A DNA stretch of 64,000 nucleotides from Numida meleagris (taxonomy: Eukaryota; Chordata; Aves; Galliformes; Numididae): contig NC_034420.1 in NCBI RefSeq assembly GCF_002078875.1, positions 5,517,814 through 5,581,813 of the forward strand, read 5' to 3'. The position numbers and the translations under genes are program-made. The notes beneath the pieces were generated by a model. The model worked only from the letters and a program-made list of their open reading frames with translations, was not told the DNA's origin and did no database searches. Positions 33,761 to 46,972 of the stretch are shown piece after piece. The stretch's first letter is position 1; every line of letters starts with the position of its first letter.

Positions 33761-36618
33761 TCAGTGCAAGCAAACCAAGAAAGAAAGAAAAGAATGTCTT
33801 CACCTCTTATGGCCATGATAATCCTTTTGGTTAGCTTGGGGTATTGTTTTAGAAGAATAATACAGAAACAGCAAAACTCCTCTTTTGAAAAGCTTTAAAA
33901 AAAAAAAAGCTCCACTGTCCTAACAACACCTGTTGAGAGCACTTGAAAGACTCAAATCAGAATTGCACTTCTGCTAGCTAATGTACTAGCCAGCTTTGAA
34001 AAGCCACCTGAGCAATGAACTGTTGCCTTCTACTTGATGCCTTTTGTTTCCCTTCTGTCTATTCATTCTCCCTCTGATGGAAAAGCAAGAACATTTTTTA
34101 TGCTTAAGTTCTTTTCTGAATAACAGAAAATATTCAACCTTGAATCATTTTTTAAATGAAACAAGGAGAAAGACTAGAGCTTGTGTACATTTGATACTGT
34201 TGTATATGAAGAAAAAAACAAGTAATTGACACTCCAAATGAAATTAAAAAAAGTACAGGCTTGACATCTTCTGCTGCTTTTGTATCCTGAGATTGTGTGT
34301 AACAAGCCATCCACACGGTGCATTTCTGCAGAAATAAACTTTTCATATATTTACCTACAGATTCTCTCTTGTAAAAGTTAACATCTGCACAAAAAGAAAG
34401 GGAAAGTTACTGAAAGTTATTCTCAGTGGAAGAAGGAACTAATTATGCGTCATAATTTAGCAGCAGGCTTTCTTCTGACTTTATCTTCAGTGCTAAGCTG
34501 AAGGCAAGGATAACTTTCAGCTGCCCTTTTCAACATATTAGCCCCAATTCCATTTTCCAAATATGTTATCAATATGGTAATTCCCCACTTTCCCTTCCCT
34601 AGACAGTCCACTCTTCATAAAGGTAGCATTATTACTACAAATATACTGGAGGGAAACACTTTCAATTATTAGGAGACTATGCAACTCCAAGTCTATTTAT
34701 TTCAATTTATTCAAGTGTCTTGATATATTCGTGCATAGAACTTCTATAAAGAATGAATAAATTCACCTTGAAATTGTACCAATTGACTTTGGCTGGGCTA
34801 CACTGCGTGATGGAATCAGAATCACTTTTGAAATAAGCCCTGACAATACTGATCAAAACAAAGTGGCTACTCATTTATTAAACTGACAGCTCAGCAATGG
34901 TTTCAAGCTACGGGATGATGTGGCCTGGGGTGTTAGCTATGGCCTGGGGTGATAGCTGCGGCCAGGAGCTTTTTTCCAGTTGCACACTCTGAAGCTGCAT
35001 CTGATGGTGTGACATTTCCTAGGGCTCCTGCACCTGCCTGGATGTCAAGCAGCTGATGTGAGTGCTGTCACCCGTTTGGGATTGTTATTCCATGAGTGAC
35101 AAGTTTGCCCTGAGAATACATGTATGAAACTGGTCCTGCTTCTCTTTGTTACGAGCAATTCAGTCACGAATAAAGCACCTTGAGTAATGCACATTTGGAA
35201 AATACGCAAAACATCGTAATTTTACATATTTATCATACAAGCTATCAACAACTGAAACCACGTATCAATGCAATAGAAAAGGTATGAGATGGTTGAAACT
35301 TTCAGCCCAAGAAGTTGACTTTCTAGTGTGTATACAGCAATGGGTTTAGCAGTGTTCTCTTTTCTGAATGTTGAGGAAAAGGATTTATATAGCAACCTAC
35401 ATCCTGCTTTAAAATCAATAGCAATTCAGGCCAGACAGGCTGTATCACTGTAACAGGGAGCAATGTGCTCCTTTAGTTCATGGTAGGTGTTACAATGAAA
35501 GTTTAACTTCAAGGAGGAATCAGAAAGTTCCTATGCAATTTCAGAAAACAAGGTAGGTGAAGTGGAGGATGAATAACAGTGAATCCGGATTTGAGAAAGG
35601 GCTTAACTGAAAGCAGCAGAGCTCAGGAGCAAGTGAAACAAAGTCTCCAGATTGCACTGCTACAGCCTTTTTAAAGAACAGAGTTGAGCTTGAGCGAATC
35701 TGTGCTTCCAGAAAAGTCAGTTTTAGATGCTGTGTTATGCAGCAGTCCTGTAAGATCTGGCCACAGCGCTGCTTCTCCAGTGAGCTATTCTGATGGGAAA
35801 ACTCTGCCCTGTAGTTAGGATGAGTTCATGCACAAGATTTACTGCTTCTTTCACTTAAGTAGAATGTGATGTTGGCATGAACATACCATTCAAAGCTATT
35901 ATTAGATGTTGGCAGTTCTAAAATTAATTTAAATCGAGAAACTTTCTTCTGAGAAACTGTGAAACATCTGGTTATCCAGCCCTTCACGAGGGACAAAAGA
36001 AAGGCCATCAAGTGCTCTCTCACAGCCCCTAGCAAATCTCTACTATGTTCAAAAATTGTCTGTGAAACCGACTGTATCTTCATTTTTCCCATCTAAAGAG
36101 CCAGCACAGCATACATTCCTGTACTTTCCTGCTTTGTACCTCAGACATTTGAAACAAAAAAGTGCAAACTTACTTGATGATAAGTATTTGTGTTTTCTGC
36201 TTGTTTTGGTTTTATTTTTTTATCCCCCACAGGTAAATCCTTGTGTTCCTTTGTGTTATCATTTCCTTGAGGTATATGTATGTGGTTCACACCTATTCTT
36301 TTTATAGAAAGCACATAGATGGTTCTTGTGGTGAAGGTGAAAAGAACCATTCTTTTAGGGAGAACACTGCAGGGTAGCTGCTGACCTGCACACATTGTTA
36401 GTTTACTTTTATTCCCAAGGGGTACCACAAAATTCAGTGTTCTTTGAATGCCTGCCCGTTTCTGTAATTTTTGCTCTCTCCAAGTTAAGTTGCTAATGTC
36501 AGGTTTCAACTAATGTCAAAGTTCTTTTGGATGATTTTTCTTTTTTTCACTGTGCATAATGTCAGCTCTATAAACCTCCCAACAATGTCCTCAATTTAGC
36601 ATAATTGTCTTCTTGCAG
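33761..36618. other. Unique noncoding DNA
   Basis: No supportable gene. A12 at 33897-33908. A two-copy 19-bp tandem duplication (TGGCCTGGGGTGTTAGCTA and a near copy) is at 34921-34958. A strong acceptor-like site (TTTTTTTATCCCCCACAG) ends at 36232 with no convincing donor afterwards. A minus-strand frame of 122 codons (36141-36509) is not recognisable. Confidence 0.5.
34921..34958. repeat. Two-copy 19-bp tandem duplication
   Basis: TGGCCTGGGGTGTTAGCTA is followed directly by TGGCCTGGGGTGATAGCTG, two differences, and then a degenerate CGGCCAGG start of a third unit. A small GC-rich slippage duplication. Confidence 0.85.
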
Positions 36619-36705
36619 GTGTCAGAAATCAGCAGACAGTTGTTGCTGAAAGTCTTCTCCACTAGAACAAGGATTTCTAATCTTTTTACTCTAGCTGACA
36701 CTCAG
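36619..36705 (+). other. Exon-like segment with two possible donors
   Basis: A good acceptor-like site (TTGTCTTCTTGCAG, AG at 36617-36618) is followed by 87 bases, exactly 29 codons, open in one frame only, and then by a consensus donor CAG|GTGAGT. The same frame remains open to a second donor-like site AAAG|GTAAGAG near 36850 and stops at 36853-36855. The peptide begins VSEISRQLLLKVFSTRTR and is not recognisable. A length divisible by three, a single open frame and matched splice signals are what a cassette exon would show, but such coincidences occur in AT-rich DNA. Confidence 0.25.
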
Positions 36706-39700
36706 GTGAGTATTAACGAACACCGTGACAACCGCACGGCTACCATTTGTCACTTATGTTCTGCAGCTTTACAAATCACCATTTACATCATAACCAGGAT
36801 ATCATATGTGAAGGAAAAAAGTCTTCATTCCTTGCCCAGAATAGCTCAAAGGTAAGAGTGTTAGATTGCATCTCATTCTTCCATGCATGACATACATGAG
36901 TTCAGAAATGCTTTGCACATTCCTTCCTTTCTCCCCACACTCAAGTTGTGTTTTTCTTTGCAACTTGCAGCAACAAAAATCTTCTTTCCATAGTGTCTGG
37001 TTTTATCATCATGCTTGATGTAAGTTCCCTGCAAGAAAATACAGGCAGTGTGCTGTGATCTAAACACTGTGCCCATATTTGCCATTAACTCATTCAGTCT
37101 CAGAGGTCACTCTGCATGTGTCAATGCATATCTAGGAAGTACTTCAGTAGAAAAGGGATTCTTTACAATCTGAAAATGCCCAGGAGCAAATTGTTTTATT
37201 TAAGTTCATAGTCAAAATCAACTTTGCAGGGAAGAGTTATCTGTCTTTTCCAAATTCCTTATTACAGCCTAACAACAGCATGTGAAAAACCCTGGTAAAC
37301 AATCTTTCATGTGTGTTTAGCAGCTGACAGTTTTCCAAAGTGACAGTGGAACATTTTGCTGTTGTTTTGTGGTGGTATTTTTTTTGTTTTGTTTTGTTAT
37401 TACATTGCTGTTTATTAAAACTACAAATCACAGCAGGGGTCAATTAATGTAACTAAATGCATTTGTGTTTGTCACCTAGGTTTTATCCTTTAAAGGACAA
37501 CATAACAAATTGCAATGTGTGACCATCGTGTTGCCCAAAGCCAGGTCCTGTGAGACCCACCCGCCTCAACCCCTCCAGCAGCCCAGGCTCTGAAGGGACA
37601 GATGGAATTCTTCCCCCAACCCACCCAAAACCCATCAGCTTCTGGGGCTCATAAGGGCTAGTTGGACATCTCACTCCTTCCCTCTCAAAGCCCAGAATTC
37701 CTGAGTGCCATAAATGGTATTCATTTGCCTGGATGGGAAAAATAAACTGATGGGTTTAGGTTTTTTTTTTTCTTTGAGAAGTTGAAAGTTTATATTACTT
37801 CATTTCTTAAAGGTTTATGCAGTTCCTACCATCCTAAAGAATATTTCTGATTGCACCAAAACCATGACACCAAAACTAACTCTTTTCAATATGCTCCTAT
37901 TTTCTTGACTTAAATTCACAAACTCAGATTAGTTGTGACATTCTCTGATCTCTAGAGGATGAAGCTTCACCTTACTTGGTAACATGCATTAGCAGTAACC
38001 CAGAAAGCCAGAAGCACACTTTTCCCTTTTTACTACTGTGTGATTGTATTCTATTCTTCAGAGTCCAAGACTTCGTGAAACAGCCCAATTCACAGAAAAG
38101 ACCGATTTCTTCCTGACTACTAATTTCAGTACCACAGTTGAACACTTTTGAAGCTCTGTATTGAGACGCATGTTGCCATTCCTACCTGTTTCCCACCATC
38201 TCAGCAATAAATACACCCAAACCATTCCTATCACAAACTCTCCTGAAGAGCACGCACAGTAGGTATACGCACAGCATATGCCTTGCCACTTCCCAAGCCA
38301 ACATCAGGACACACAACTCAATTTCAAATGTTTATTCTAGTTAAACTTCTTACAAATCAAGGTCTGTTTGCCTGATTCCTTTTAATGCCTTCCGTCTTTT
38401 CCTTTAAACTCTACCACATTAGTTGAATAGCTTTCATAGAAAAAGAGAAAGACTGATACATACATTTCATTAAGAAGCTGAATTTCTAACATTTTGTTTC
38501 AGTGTTAAAATACCTGTTTAATGCTGAACACTAAAAATGACTTATCTGTGTGAGTTTTATGAAATGTCGTGATTATTCTTTAACTACACATTTTATGCAC
38601 AGTCAGTGGGGCAGGAAAAGGTTCTATCCCAAGCAAAGACAAACCAAAACCCTTCAAAGTCTCTCACAAAAGCATTTTATGTCTCTGACTACCTAACAGC
38701 CTGATGAGTCAGGAAATCAGTTAGGATGACCAAGTGCCAGAATCAAGTTTTTCTTTGTGAGGTTAAGAAGCTAAACAAACCTTATTCTGAGCGTGTTGCA
38801 CTTAAACCTAAAATTATTAATTAGGTCATAGAGAACAACTTGATAAGCGTTTTATACACAGAAGTTTCATGCATGGGTATTAAATCATTAATAGTTGCTT
38901 TTTTCTACAGAAGGAAAAAGCTCTAGTCTGGGAGATGGAAAGTCTCCCACCCAGGAGAAGGCAAAAGCTATCCAGGATACTTGGGTGAAATCTGGCACAG
39001 AAGCTGCAGTCACCTACTCCCCGCTCAAGTGTCGCTGTTACCCATCCATGATCTGAATACCTTTTTGGACAGTGGTTCTGTTGAAACAGATCTCTTACCA
39101 CATGTGCATTTCCTTCTTTCTTTCTTTTTTCCTCCTGACAAATACATTTTTTTTCCCTAAAAGAGCAGATACTAAAAAAAAAATGCATGACCAATTCTAT
39201 TTGAAGTGTATCTTTCATTTTTCATGTGTATGGTGATACATAAGCATTAACTTAAGTAAAGACTTGTTTGGTGTGCAAATGACTACAACAATAAAACACT
39301 TAGAAAACATATCAACAGTGTTTTCAGTAAGACCAAAAATATGTTTGATAAATAATTCATTTATACCTACTGTGCATAATAATCACTCTTTTTAAGGCAG
39401 CATTTCTTAGAAAAAAATCATCAACCAACAAGTCATCTGTAAGTATGATGTGAGGCCTTTCACATGGAAAAAATCATAAATAAGTGATCTGCGCTTCTTA
39501 CAAATCAAGCTTCTTCAAAACATGGGTTTGTTGCTGTTTTTTTCTTTTCACAGAGCATTTACTCCAGATTCTGGTTAAACGCATACACGTATGTCTTGAA
39601 AAGCCTTCTATCTCTGTATATCCCTCATAGCTGCAAACCTGCACCATCCTCCTGTACAATCCTGACATTCAAGGAGAATGTCATCGTTGTTCAGGGCTTG

Positions 39701-40200
39701 CTGAGCTGCTTGGGCTGCCTGAGAAAGGCAGTGCTTTGGTATTTGCTGTGATTACAGGATGGAATTTTCTCTGAAGATCAAGAAATCGTAACGCCAGAGA
39801 GAAAAAAATTCAGCTCTGGAGGATAAATGTCTCTGGTCACGAGCATCAGCCATCGTACCTGAGGAAGTATTGGAGCCAAATATTTAGCTTCTTACTCTTC
39901 AGTGGAGAAGAAAAAGAAGAAAAAATAAAATATCTTCCTGTGCTTTCATTGATTGCAGTGCATAAAGATTTCAGGTGTCCATTAGTTCAAGAAAGAAAAT
40001 ACTTGAAAGTTCAGTTTCAGTTGTTACATTGCGTTATGTCTATCATGAAGGTAACAGCCACACCAACATACTTCACCGATGGCTCCTGATCATTTTTATG
40101 TGGATCACTCTGACTCTTTTTAATCACTAAAGCAATAATCCTAGAAGAAGATCAGTTTGTTTTATCCACTACAAAATGAACTGAAATCAGCTGATTTTAT
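36706..40200. other. Unique noncoding DNA
   Basis: No supportable gene apart from the possible exon extension to about 36850. The section 37540-37700 is somewhat richer in G and C (CCCACCCGCCTCAACCCC). Other open frames are short and unremarkable. Confidence 0.5.
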
Positions 40201-43200
40201 TTTCTTCAGTAGTATTGATTTAGAATTTAAACACTCTTGAAGAAATATATATATAGAGTTTGCACAGAACATACATATATCTTCTATACACTCCAAAGGT
40301 ACACCCCAGAGCAGGCTGAAATCAACTGTTTTTTCAGCTGAATTACTGGCATTTGAACTCATCCAAAATTCATCCAAAGCCAGCATGAACTTTTTAATAC
40401 ACCTCTGCATTTGTAAGTCTCACAGGGACTGCTGGGACCAGATATGACAGTGCAGTGATGCTGGTGACACAGCTCACTGACAGGCATGGGGAGAAGCTCT
40501 GCGTGAGCCAGAGGAGTCCAGTGCACATGCAGAGACAGAAACCGGACTGTTCACAAAACATGCACTGGGACAGGACATAAAGAATAAAACCTCACTGGAG
40601 GCCACAAGTGGAAGGTTTTGCTTTCACCATTTTACTGACACACACTTAACTGCATTATGCTACATGCATATATTATTCAGTTTATGTGATGTCTGTGTTG
40701 CTATTGCATCTTACGTTAAATGGCTGAAATCACCCTCTCCCAAAGGCCTTTGCAATGAATAACAGGCTCATTTTTTTTTGTAGAGACCTTTCAATCACTG
40801 CGAGAAATCTGAGAATTCTCATTATCCTCCACATTAGCATTTCAAGAACTGGAGCATAGCAGTGCAAAGCATGAACAAAAGTCCACTATAAGGCTATGTG
40901 AGGTACTACGCTCTTTTTTTTTGTGCACGTAAGAGCCACCACAAAAATTATGTTTTCAGAAAGAGCAAAGCTACATGGATATAATCAATTAAAAGCATAT
41001 TGAAATATTAGAAGCGGGATTTGGCAATAAAAAGAGAGCAAGTGACAAGGAATTGGAAGAACCTCTGGAAAAGATTTGATGAAACCGAAGAGACAGCTTC
41101 CTGAGAGCTTCTTACCAGGTGCTGCTAACCTTACTCTGTTACACTGTGCAAAGTTTGTATTTCTATAACCTGCAAAGAGTAGTGCATTGCAATCAAACAA
41201 CTACAATTTGCATAATAAATTCCAACTTTTTCCCACATCATCTCTGTGTTTGCTTAGGAACAAAAGGACATCTGTATTAAGGGTGCATAAGTTCAGCACT
41301 CGCTTAAAAGGAAAGTGAAATATTGGACAGCAAGGCATCACAAACTCAGGGGAACTTCTTTAAGTGGACATAGTTATAGTCTGATCCTAGCAGGAAGATG
41401 TACAGCGCTGATCAAACAAACTGATCATTTAGTTGCACCATGCTGGAAGGCGAGCTGCCATATGATTCTGCCTCCTGAGCAGTTATCCCTATAATCCAAA
41501 GAATTAACTAACTCAAAGGTTGTACGTTTGTCTACTCAATTAAACCTACTCTTAGCATTTATCAGGTCCTACAAAACTCAAGAAATTATTGTAATTACAT
41601 AGTTTTAATAGTCAAAGTTTCTAAAATATGCACAACTCCGTGAAGCTTTCTGTCTTTCTCATGAGTGTAATACAACTCTATAAAACTACATACAGCTCTA
41701 ATACCAGTGCAGGGTATTTAAATGATGATGACAGCCCTTAGCTGTCCAACTCACAAGTGAATTCTTAAATGAACATAATTTTCTAACACTACGGAGAACA
41801 TATTCGGTATGACCGAGTAGCAATCTATTCAGTAGAGTAGAGGAGACGAGGATTGCTTTGGAAGTATTTCAGAGATCGCGGTCATTGCTAAGAACTCGAT
41901 AGCCTCAAAGACTAAGATTAATTTACATACTTCTTAATTGTAAATTCACTGAAATGGAATGAACAAATGTTTGGGGATGCTACAGTTCTTTCAGAAGGTG
42001 AAGTAAGGGAGGCAGGTGAATGAAATACACAGAACTGAAAATACCTGGCAAGAAATCCCATCTACATGCTTGCACACTGGCCTGATGGACTGTGGCTCTA
42101 AACAAGAAGGAAATAAACCTTTGAAAAAGACTGACTACACCACAAGGACAAAAACTGTCAAGCCGGTGGCATAGAAAACATATGAGCTAGAAGTGACAAG
42201 ATGACAAAAAGACGCAGAGAAGCGAAGAGGGTAAAATCACAAACATTCAGGCAGTTTTGTCAACTTTGGGGAAAGGACTTTTAACAGGTACACAATTTGT
42301 AACACTGACTCTGTGTATTGGTGAGCTACTTTACATGAACCTGCAAGTTAGTTCTACAGATTTTCACACTATTTGATAAGAAAAACTACCTCATTATTGT
42401 AACTGAAGTAATGTTTATAGGCTATATCGTTTTATGTTGTTTATTTTGCACATTCTTTGGTCATCAGTGTTTCAGCTAAAATTCTGATCTTGCTTTCTAC
42501 CCATATGTTTAGGTCTATTTTTACCAAATGCAGATGACCATGCATTTTCCTATTGCCCAGGATTCCCGGTCATCTTAAGGTCTATTCTTCAATTGCACGG
42601 ACACATCACTTGTGTTTTATTCAACGCATCAACACAAAGATTTAGATGGAGGTTTCAGAGAAGAGAATTTCAGTGCAGTGAAGCGTCTGGAATAGGATCA
42701 GCTGCGAGTTAAGTTTTTGCCTGTCTCATAGAAATCATCTGTGATGCTGAGCAAGATGAATTGCTAATAACAGCAAGGAGAAAAATGAGTGAAGCATGCA
42801 CAGATATTTTAGAAATTCTCATTAATCAATGTTACAATTTTTAACTAAATTTCAAGACATATTTAGTTACTAGATAAGAAATAAACTGGATTTTTTTCAT
42901 TATTAAATATTTATATTGGAAGATTTTTACACAAAGAAGACAACTAGTGAGTTTAAATAATCTGTAGAAAAATTAACTCTGAAGAATACAGAGTACTTTT
43001 ATGCCAGCATCAATTAACAGTGGCAGTGAATCCCAGTAATCACGTTAATGAGCTCAGTTAAGCTGAAAGGACTGGTGTGGCCACTTATAAGCCTTTTGAA
43101 AACACCTTCAAAGTTCAGCCATATTCCTAGAATTACCTGTGCATACAGTATTCTCTTGCTCTTGCAGCCTACCTGGTTTAAGTGTGACTTGCAATCTTGC

Positions 43201-43385
43201 AAGCCACTAATCTTTTCCTAGTGTGTTACAGTCAAACACTGGGTAAGCCCATACTTTCCCAGTCACCCATTGTGCAAGAATAACAAAGCAATTTTTTAGA
43301 AAATGCCAATTTGATTAACAGTCGCTTCAAGGTAATAGACTTATGTTGCAACCTGATAAATAATGATTCAGTACTGGGAGGAGGG
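40201..43385. other. Unique AT-rich noncoding DNA
   Basis: A short (AT)n run lies at 40243-40255. The rest is unique AT-rich sequence with only short open frames and no recognisable repeat family up to the CR1 pair. Confidence 0.55.
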
Positions 43386-43628
43386 CATGCAAACACAGCG
43401 AGAATCATCAAACGCTGGAACAGAATGTCCAGAGAGGCTGTGGAAACTCTGTATCCTTGGAGATAGTCAGAGCTGAACAAAGTCATAGAATCATGGAATG
43501 GATAGGGTGGGAAGGGAACTTAAAGATCTAGCCCAGAGTCCTGAGAAATCTGCTCTAATTGGTCCTAACTTTGAGCACAAGCCTCTGAGGTCCTTTCCAA
43601 CTTAAATTATCCTATAATAATATTCTAG
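43386..43628 (+). mobile_element. CR1 LINE 3' stub, interrupted by a second CR1
   Basis: A worn plus-strand CR1 3' end. The left part shows AAACGCTGGAACAGAATGTCC and GAGAGGCTGTGG, the CR1 C-terminal WN.LP.EAV region. After an interruption at 43483-43536 it resumes with GTCCTGAGAAATCTGCTCTA and ends with GAGGTCCTTTCCAACTTAAA and the terminal CCTATAATAATATTCTA. Divergence from other copies is high, so it is old. Confidence 0.8.
43483..43536 (-). mobile_element. Very short CR1 3' stub nested in CR1
   Basis: About 54 bp in minus orientation: TCATAGAATCATGGAATGG is a CR1 3' terminal repeat read in reverse, followed by GGTGGGAAGGGAACTTAAAG, the end of the CR1 3' untranslated region. It splits the plus-strand CR1 around it. 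The word AGTC occurs at both edges (43481-43484 and 43537-43540), compatible with a short target duplication. An extreme 5' truncation. Confidence 0.75.
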
Positions 43629-46600
43629 AATTACATTACTCTCAAAATATTGCTAATGTAAATTATAGTTTTCTTTCCAATAATTATTTCCTGCACCTGT
43701 AGCATTTACTTTTACATGACAAAGGGTCAGTTTTCACAGGATCATTTTTGTTTTGAGACAGGAAAAAAGGTGGTAGAGATGGAGGATCCAGGCAAAACCG
43801 TTACCTTCATAGCACTGTCATGTATGTGGGTACAGTCTTCTAGCTCTAACATTTTGATTATACATACAGTTCTAACATTAAGTTACAGTTTGTTGTGTAA
43901 TGCTTTGCTTTATTGCTACCATTGCTCAAACTGTGAAGAGTTTCAATATTTTCTTCTGTTCTACAGATCACTTTACACATAACACATTTTTCTGATGTAG
44001 CAATTGTTGTCCAAGGCACTGAAAGCATGAAAGACCCATTTAAACATGACATTTCTTTTATCCCTTAGTTTATTTTTGAAGTTTTGAAAAACAAAGCAAA
44101 GCAGATGGCACTGTCCATGAGAGTGGGAAGACAAAAGCTACACTGTAAGACTTTATTTTAGCTGTAACCAAAAAGAGAAATTTCACCATTAAACACCTTC
44201 CAGACAGTGAGAACAGCCTTTTTATCCTCAGAGAGTGTACGGAACTGGCTGCGATAACAAACTGGCCTTCACATGGGGGATATGTATCTTGTAGGGTACC
44301 ACCATTTTACATTAGATCCCCAGGGCTTAGTCTTACCACTTCAGCACCTCATGCAGACCACAGGCTAAGCAGACTGCTCATTTCCTCCCTGCTCAGTCAG
44401 CAGAAGCTATGTAACAAGCACCCCTCTCCTCCTGGTACATGCAGGAGAAGCAGAGAGCCTCCTGGGCACGGCAGCCATGCTGCCTCTCCTAACCCCATGG
44501 CTCCCTTGTCTAGCGCTCTCCTTTTTAGTGGCTGGCAGCCACACTTGTATCATCAATGGAATATGAACCTGAAAGAATTCCTCTACACTAGTAACACTTC
44601 AAAATATCACATAAGAGGAATGCAAAACACTTACATGGGATAGTCCTGTATTTTAAAACCTTAAGGTCTTTTTTTTTTTTGAGTAATTTCTATAGAGTTC
44701 TGTTTGATTAAGAAAGAAAGAAGATTCTTTGTAAAAGTCTCAGTAAAGGGATAATAAGAGATAATAACATTGCCTGAAATAAAAAGGTAATTAAGATACG
44801 AAACAAAATTATTTATTTCCACCAATATCTTTGGAGCTAAAAGATCTGTAATATACACCAAGACGTGCAAAGGATTTAAGGTTCAATTCTTACTGTATTT
44901 CCTACAGGGGGATACAAGTATCTTGCTGACAATCTCAGACCCAAAATGCATAAGAAGAAACATTTCATCGGGGACGTGAATGCATTTTTATCATTTTTTC
45001 AGTAGCTTGAGAAACAAGTTAGACTCTTGTCTCTGCTTTCTGACGAGATGGTGCTTACACAGTAACTGCTCAAATGTCAGGGATAAATCATGCTGCTGGA
45101 CCTCAGCACCATCTCAGAAGCATTACTTAATTGATGTTATCAAGAGGATTATTTTCTCGTAACATCACAAACAGAAAATAATAGAGGAGATGCATTTTAA
45201 AGCCAGTTGATGCCTGAAGCTAAAAAGATGATCTGACCCTGCCAGCAATTTCATTTAAACCCTGACAGTGTATCTTTAGCTATGCATATACAAATAATAA
45301 CAACAAAAAAAAACATCCACTTCCAAATCCCACCCATTACAGACTTGACTGGGTTTAGGGATTTTGTTGTGTTTTTTTTTTTTTTTTAACACTAAAGATG
45401 TATTATACCTGCTGTTTGATTGCTTTAATATATCATGGACTTTTGATACACAAAGCATGTATAAAACAATAAAAATACTGTAGAAATCACAATTACACAA
45501 TTTGATAATGCAATCCTCAGACAGTGAGGTTTTTGTGTTTTTTTTTTTAATTCCAAAACATCATAACTCTGAAAGAAGCTGATTTTCTCCGATTAATTGT
45601 ACAGATTCATTCTAAGTAAGAAAACATGATTATCATACACAAAAACTTAATGTCCATTGCACAGTTATTGCAGGAGAGTTCTGACTGCGCATTGTCACTG
45701 GGCAAACATTCCTGAGCATCCACAAGAACTTCACCAACATTTTTTGAACAAAGAGTTAAGGACAACAACGTGCCACTGAAAGAATAACTCTACTCCTCCA
45801 GGGAGTTGGCCAGTGAACATAATGGGAGAATAAAAGGATTGCTTTGACTTCCTCAGAGTCAAAAAACATTTTACCAAGCTAAAAAACCTTATAGTTTGCA
45901 TACGTTTCAACACATACAGAAGTGATGTCTGTTATGCATTGTGTTTATGTTTGAAGTGAACATTTCATTTTTAAAAATATTTCTTTGATAATGTTGATTG
46001 AGAAAATAGTTCCCAATAATTATTTTTTTTTATTTGAACAAAATGGAAGTCACACAAGCCAAATCATTGGCTCCAATCTTTTCATTTAGCAGACACTCAT
46101 ATTTTCACTTCTTAACTGGAAGACATTTCCTCTGCTCTTTCTCACTCAACAAGAATTGCAATAGATTTTGTTTGAGAAGGGATTTTATGTCCTTAAAATA
46201 AAAGATGCTACTCAAATTACCACAAAGCATTCAAGCGTAGTTAAATCATCACCTGTAATAATCACTGTAATTTTGTATATGTACCTGTTACTAAATTTCA
46301 GAAAATTTCTTGCCTGTGAGTAGAACTGAAACTTCTCATCTAAATGCAAGAAATTACTTATTTCATGATCCAGGCCACTGAAAAGGTTTTCAGTCCACAC
46401 CATAATAAAAGTAGTAAATTACACAAATCTTGTAGCTGCCCAACAGATCCATCAGTGTCCAGCTCAGTGTTTAGATGAGTATTGGTATAGGGCGGGCTGT
46501 CAAACATTCTTCAAAAAGCAGTAATCCTTTCAACACTTTTGGCTCCAAATAAAAATTAATATCTCATTTACTATATGCAATATCAAAACACAAGCCGAGG

Positions 46601-46972
46601 AGATATTAATCTCTATCAAACAATGAGGTAGTTATTCTTTAAATCATGACAAACACTACATATACTATTTCAGAACACATATAAGAAATGGTCAGCCCCA
46701 CATTATATTTTCTCTCTTCTTTCACTTTTCCCTCCTACATTCTATTTTCCTCTCAAAAGAAAAACCCAAAGCAAAAATAAGCAGGACATCAGATTAGGAA
46801 TTCATACAGAAGTCATATGAGCGTCTAAATTCCATACAGCATCTCACCAAAAAAAACCAATGCATAGCTTAAATGAAATGTGAGAGTTAACAATCTTTAA
46901 AAGAAAGAGCAGAAAAAAAGCAACTGTCATAACTTTGAATGCAATATCTACATTTTTCTCCCCCCATTTCAG
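43629..46972. other. Unique noncoding DNA
   Basis: No supportable gene. A GC-richer section lies at about 44380-44540 (CTGCCTCTCCTAACCCCATG) without an open frame of interest. T12 at 44669-44680, T16 at 45372-45387 and T11 at about 45538-45548. The rest is unique and AT-rich. Confidence 0.5.
45372..45387. repeat. T16 homopolymer
   Basis: Sixteen consecutive T residues, with a shorter T run 150 bases downstream. Read on the minus strand it would be a poly-A tract, but no retrocopy body is recognisable beside it. Confidence 0.85.

Noticed and set aside
36141..36509. A 122-codon minus-strand frame as a gene
   Set aside because: It overlaps a plus-strand frame and shows no domain, and its composition resembles chance translation.
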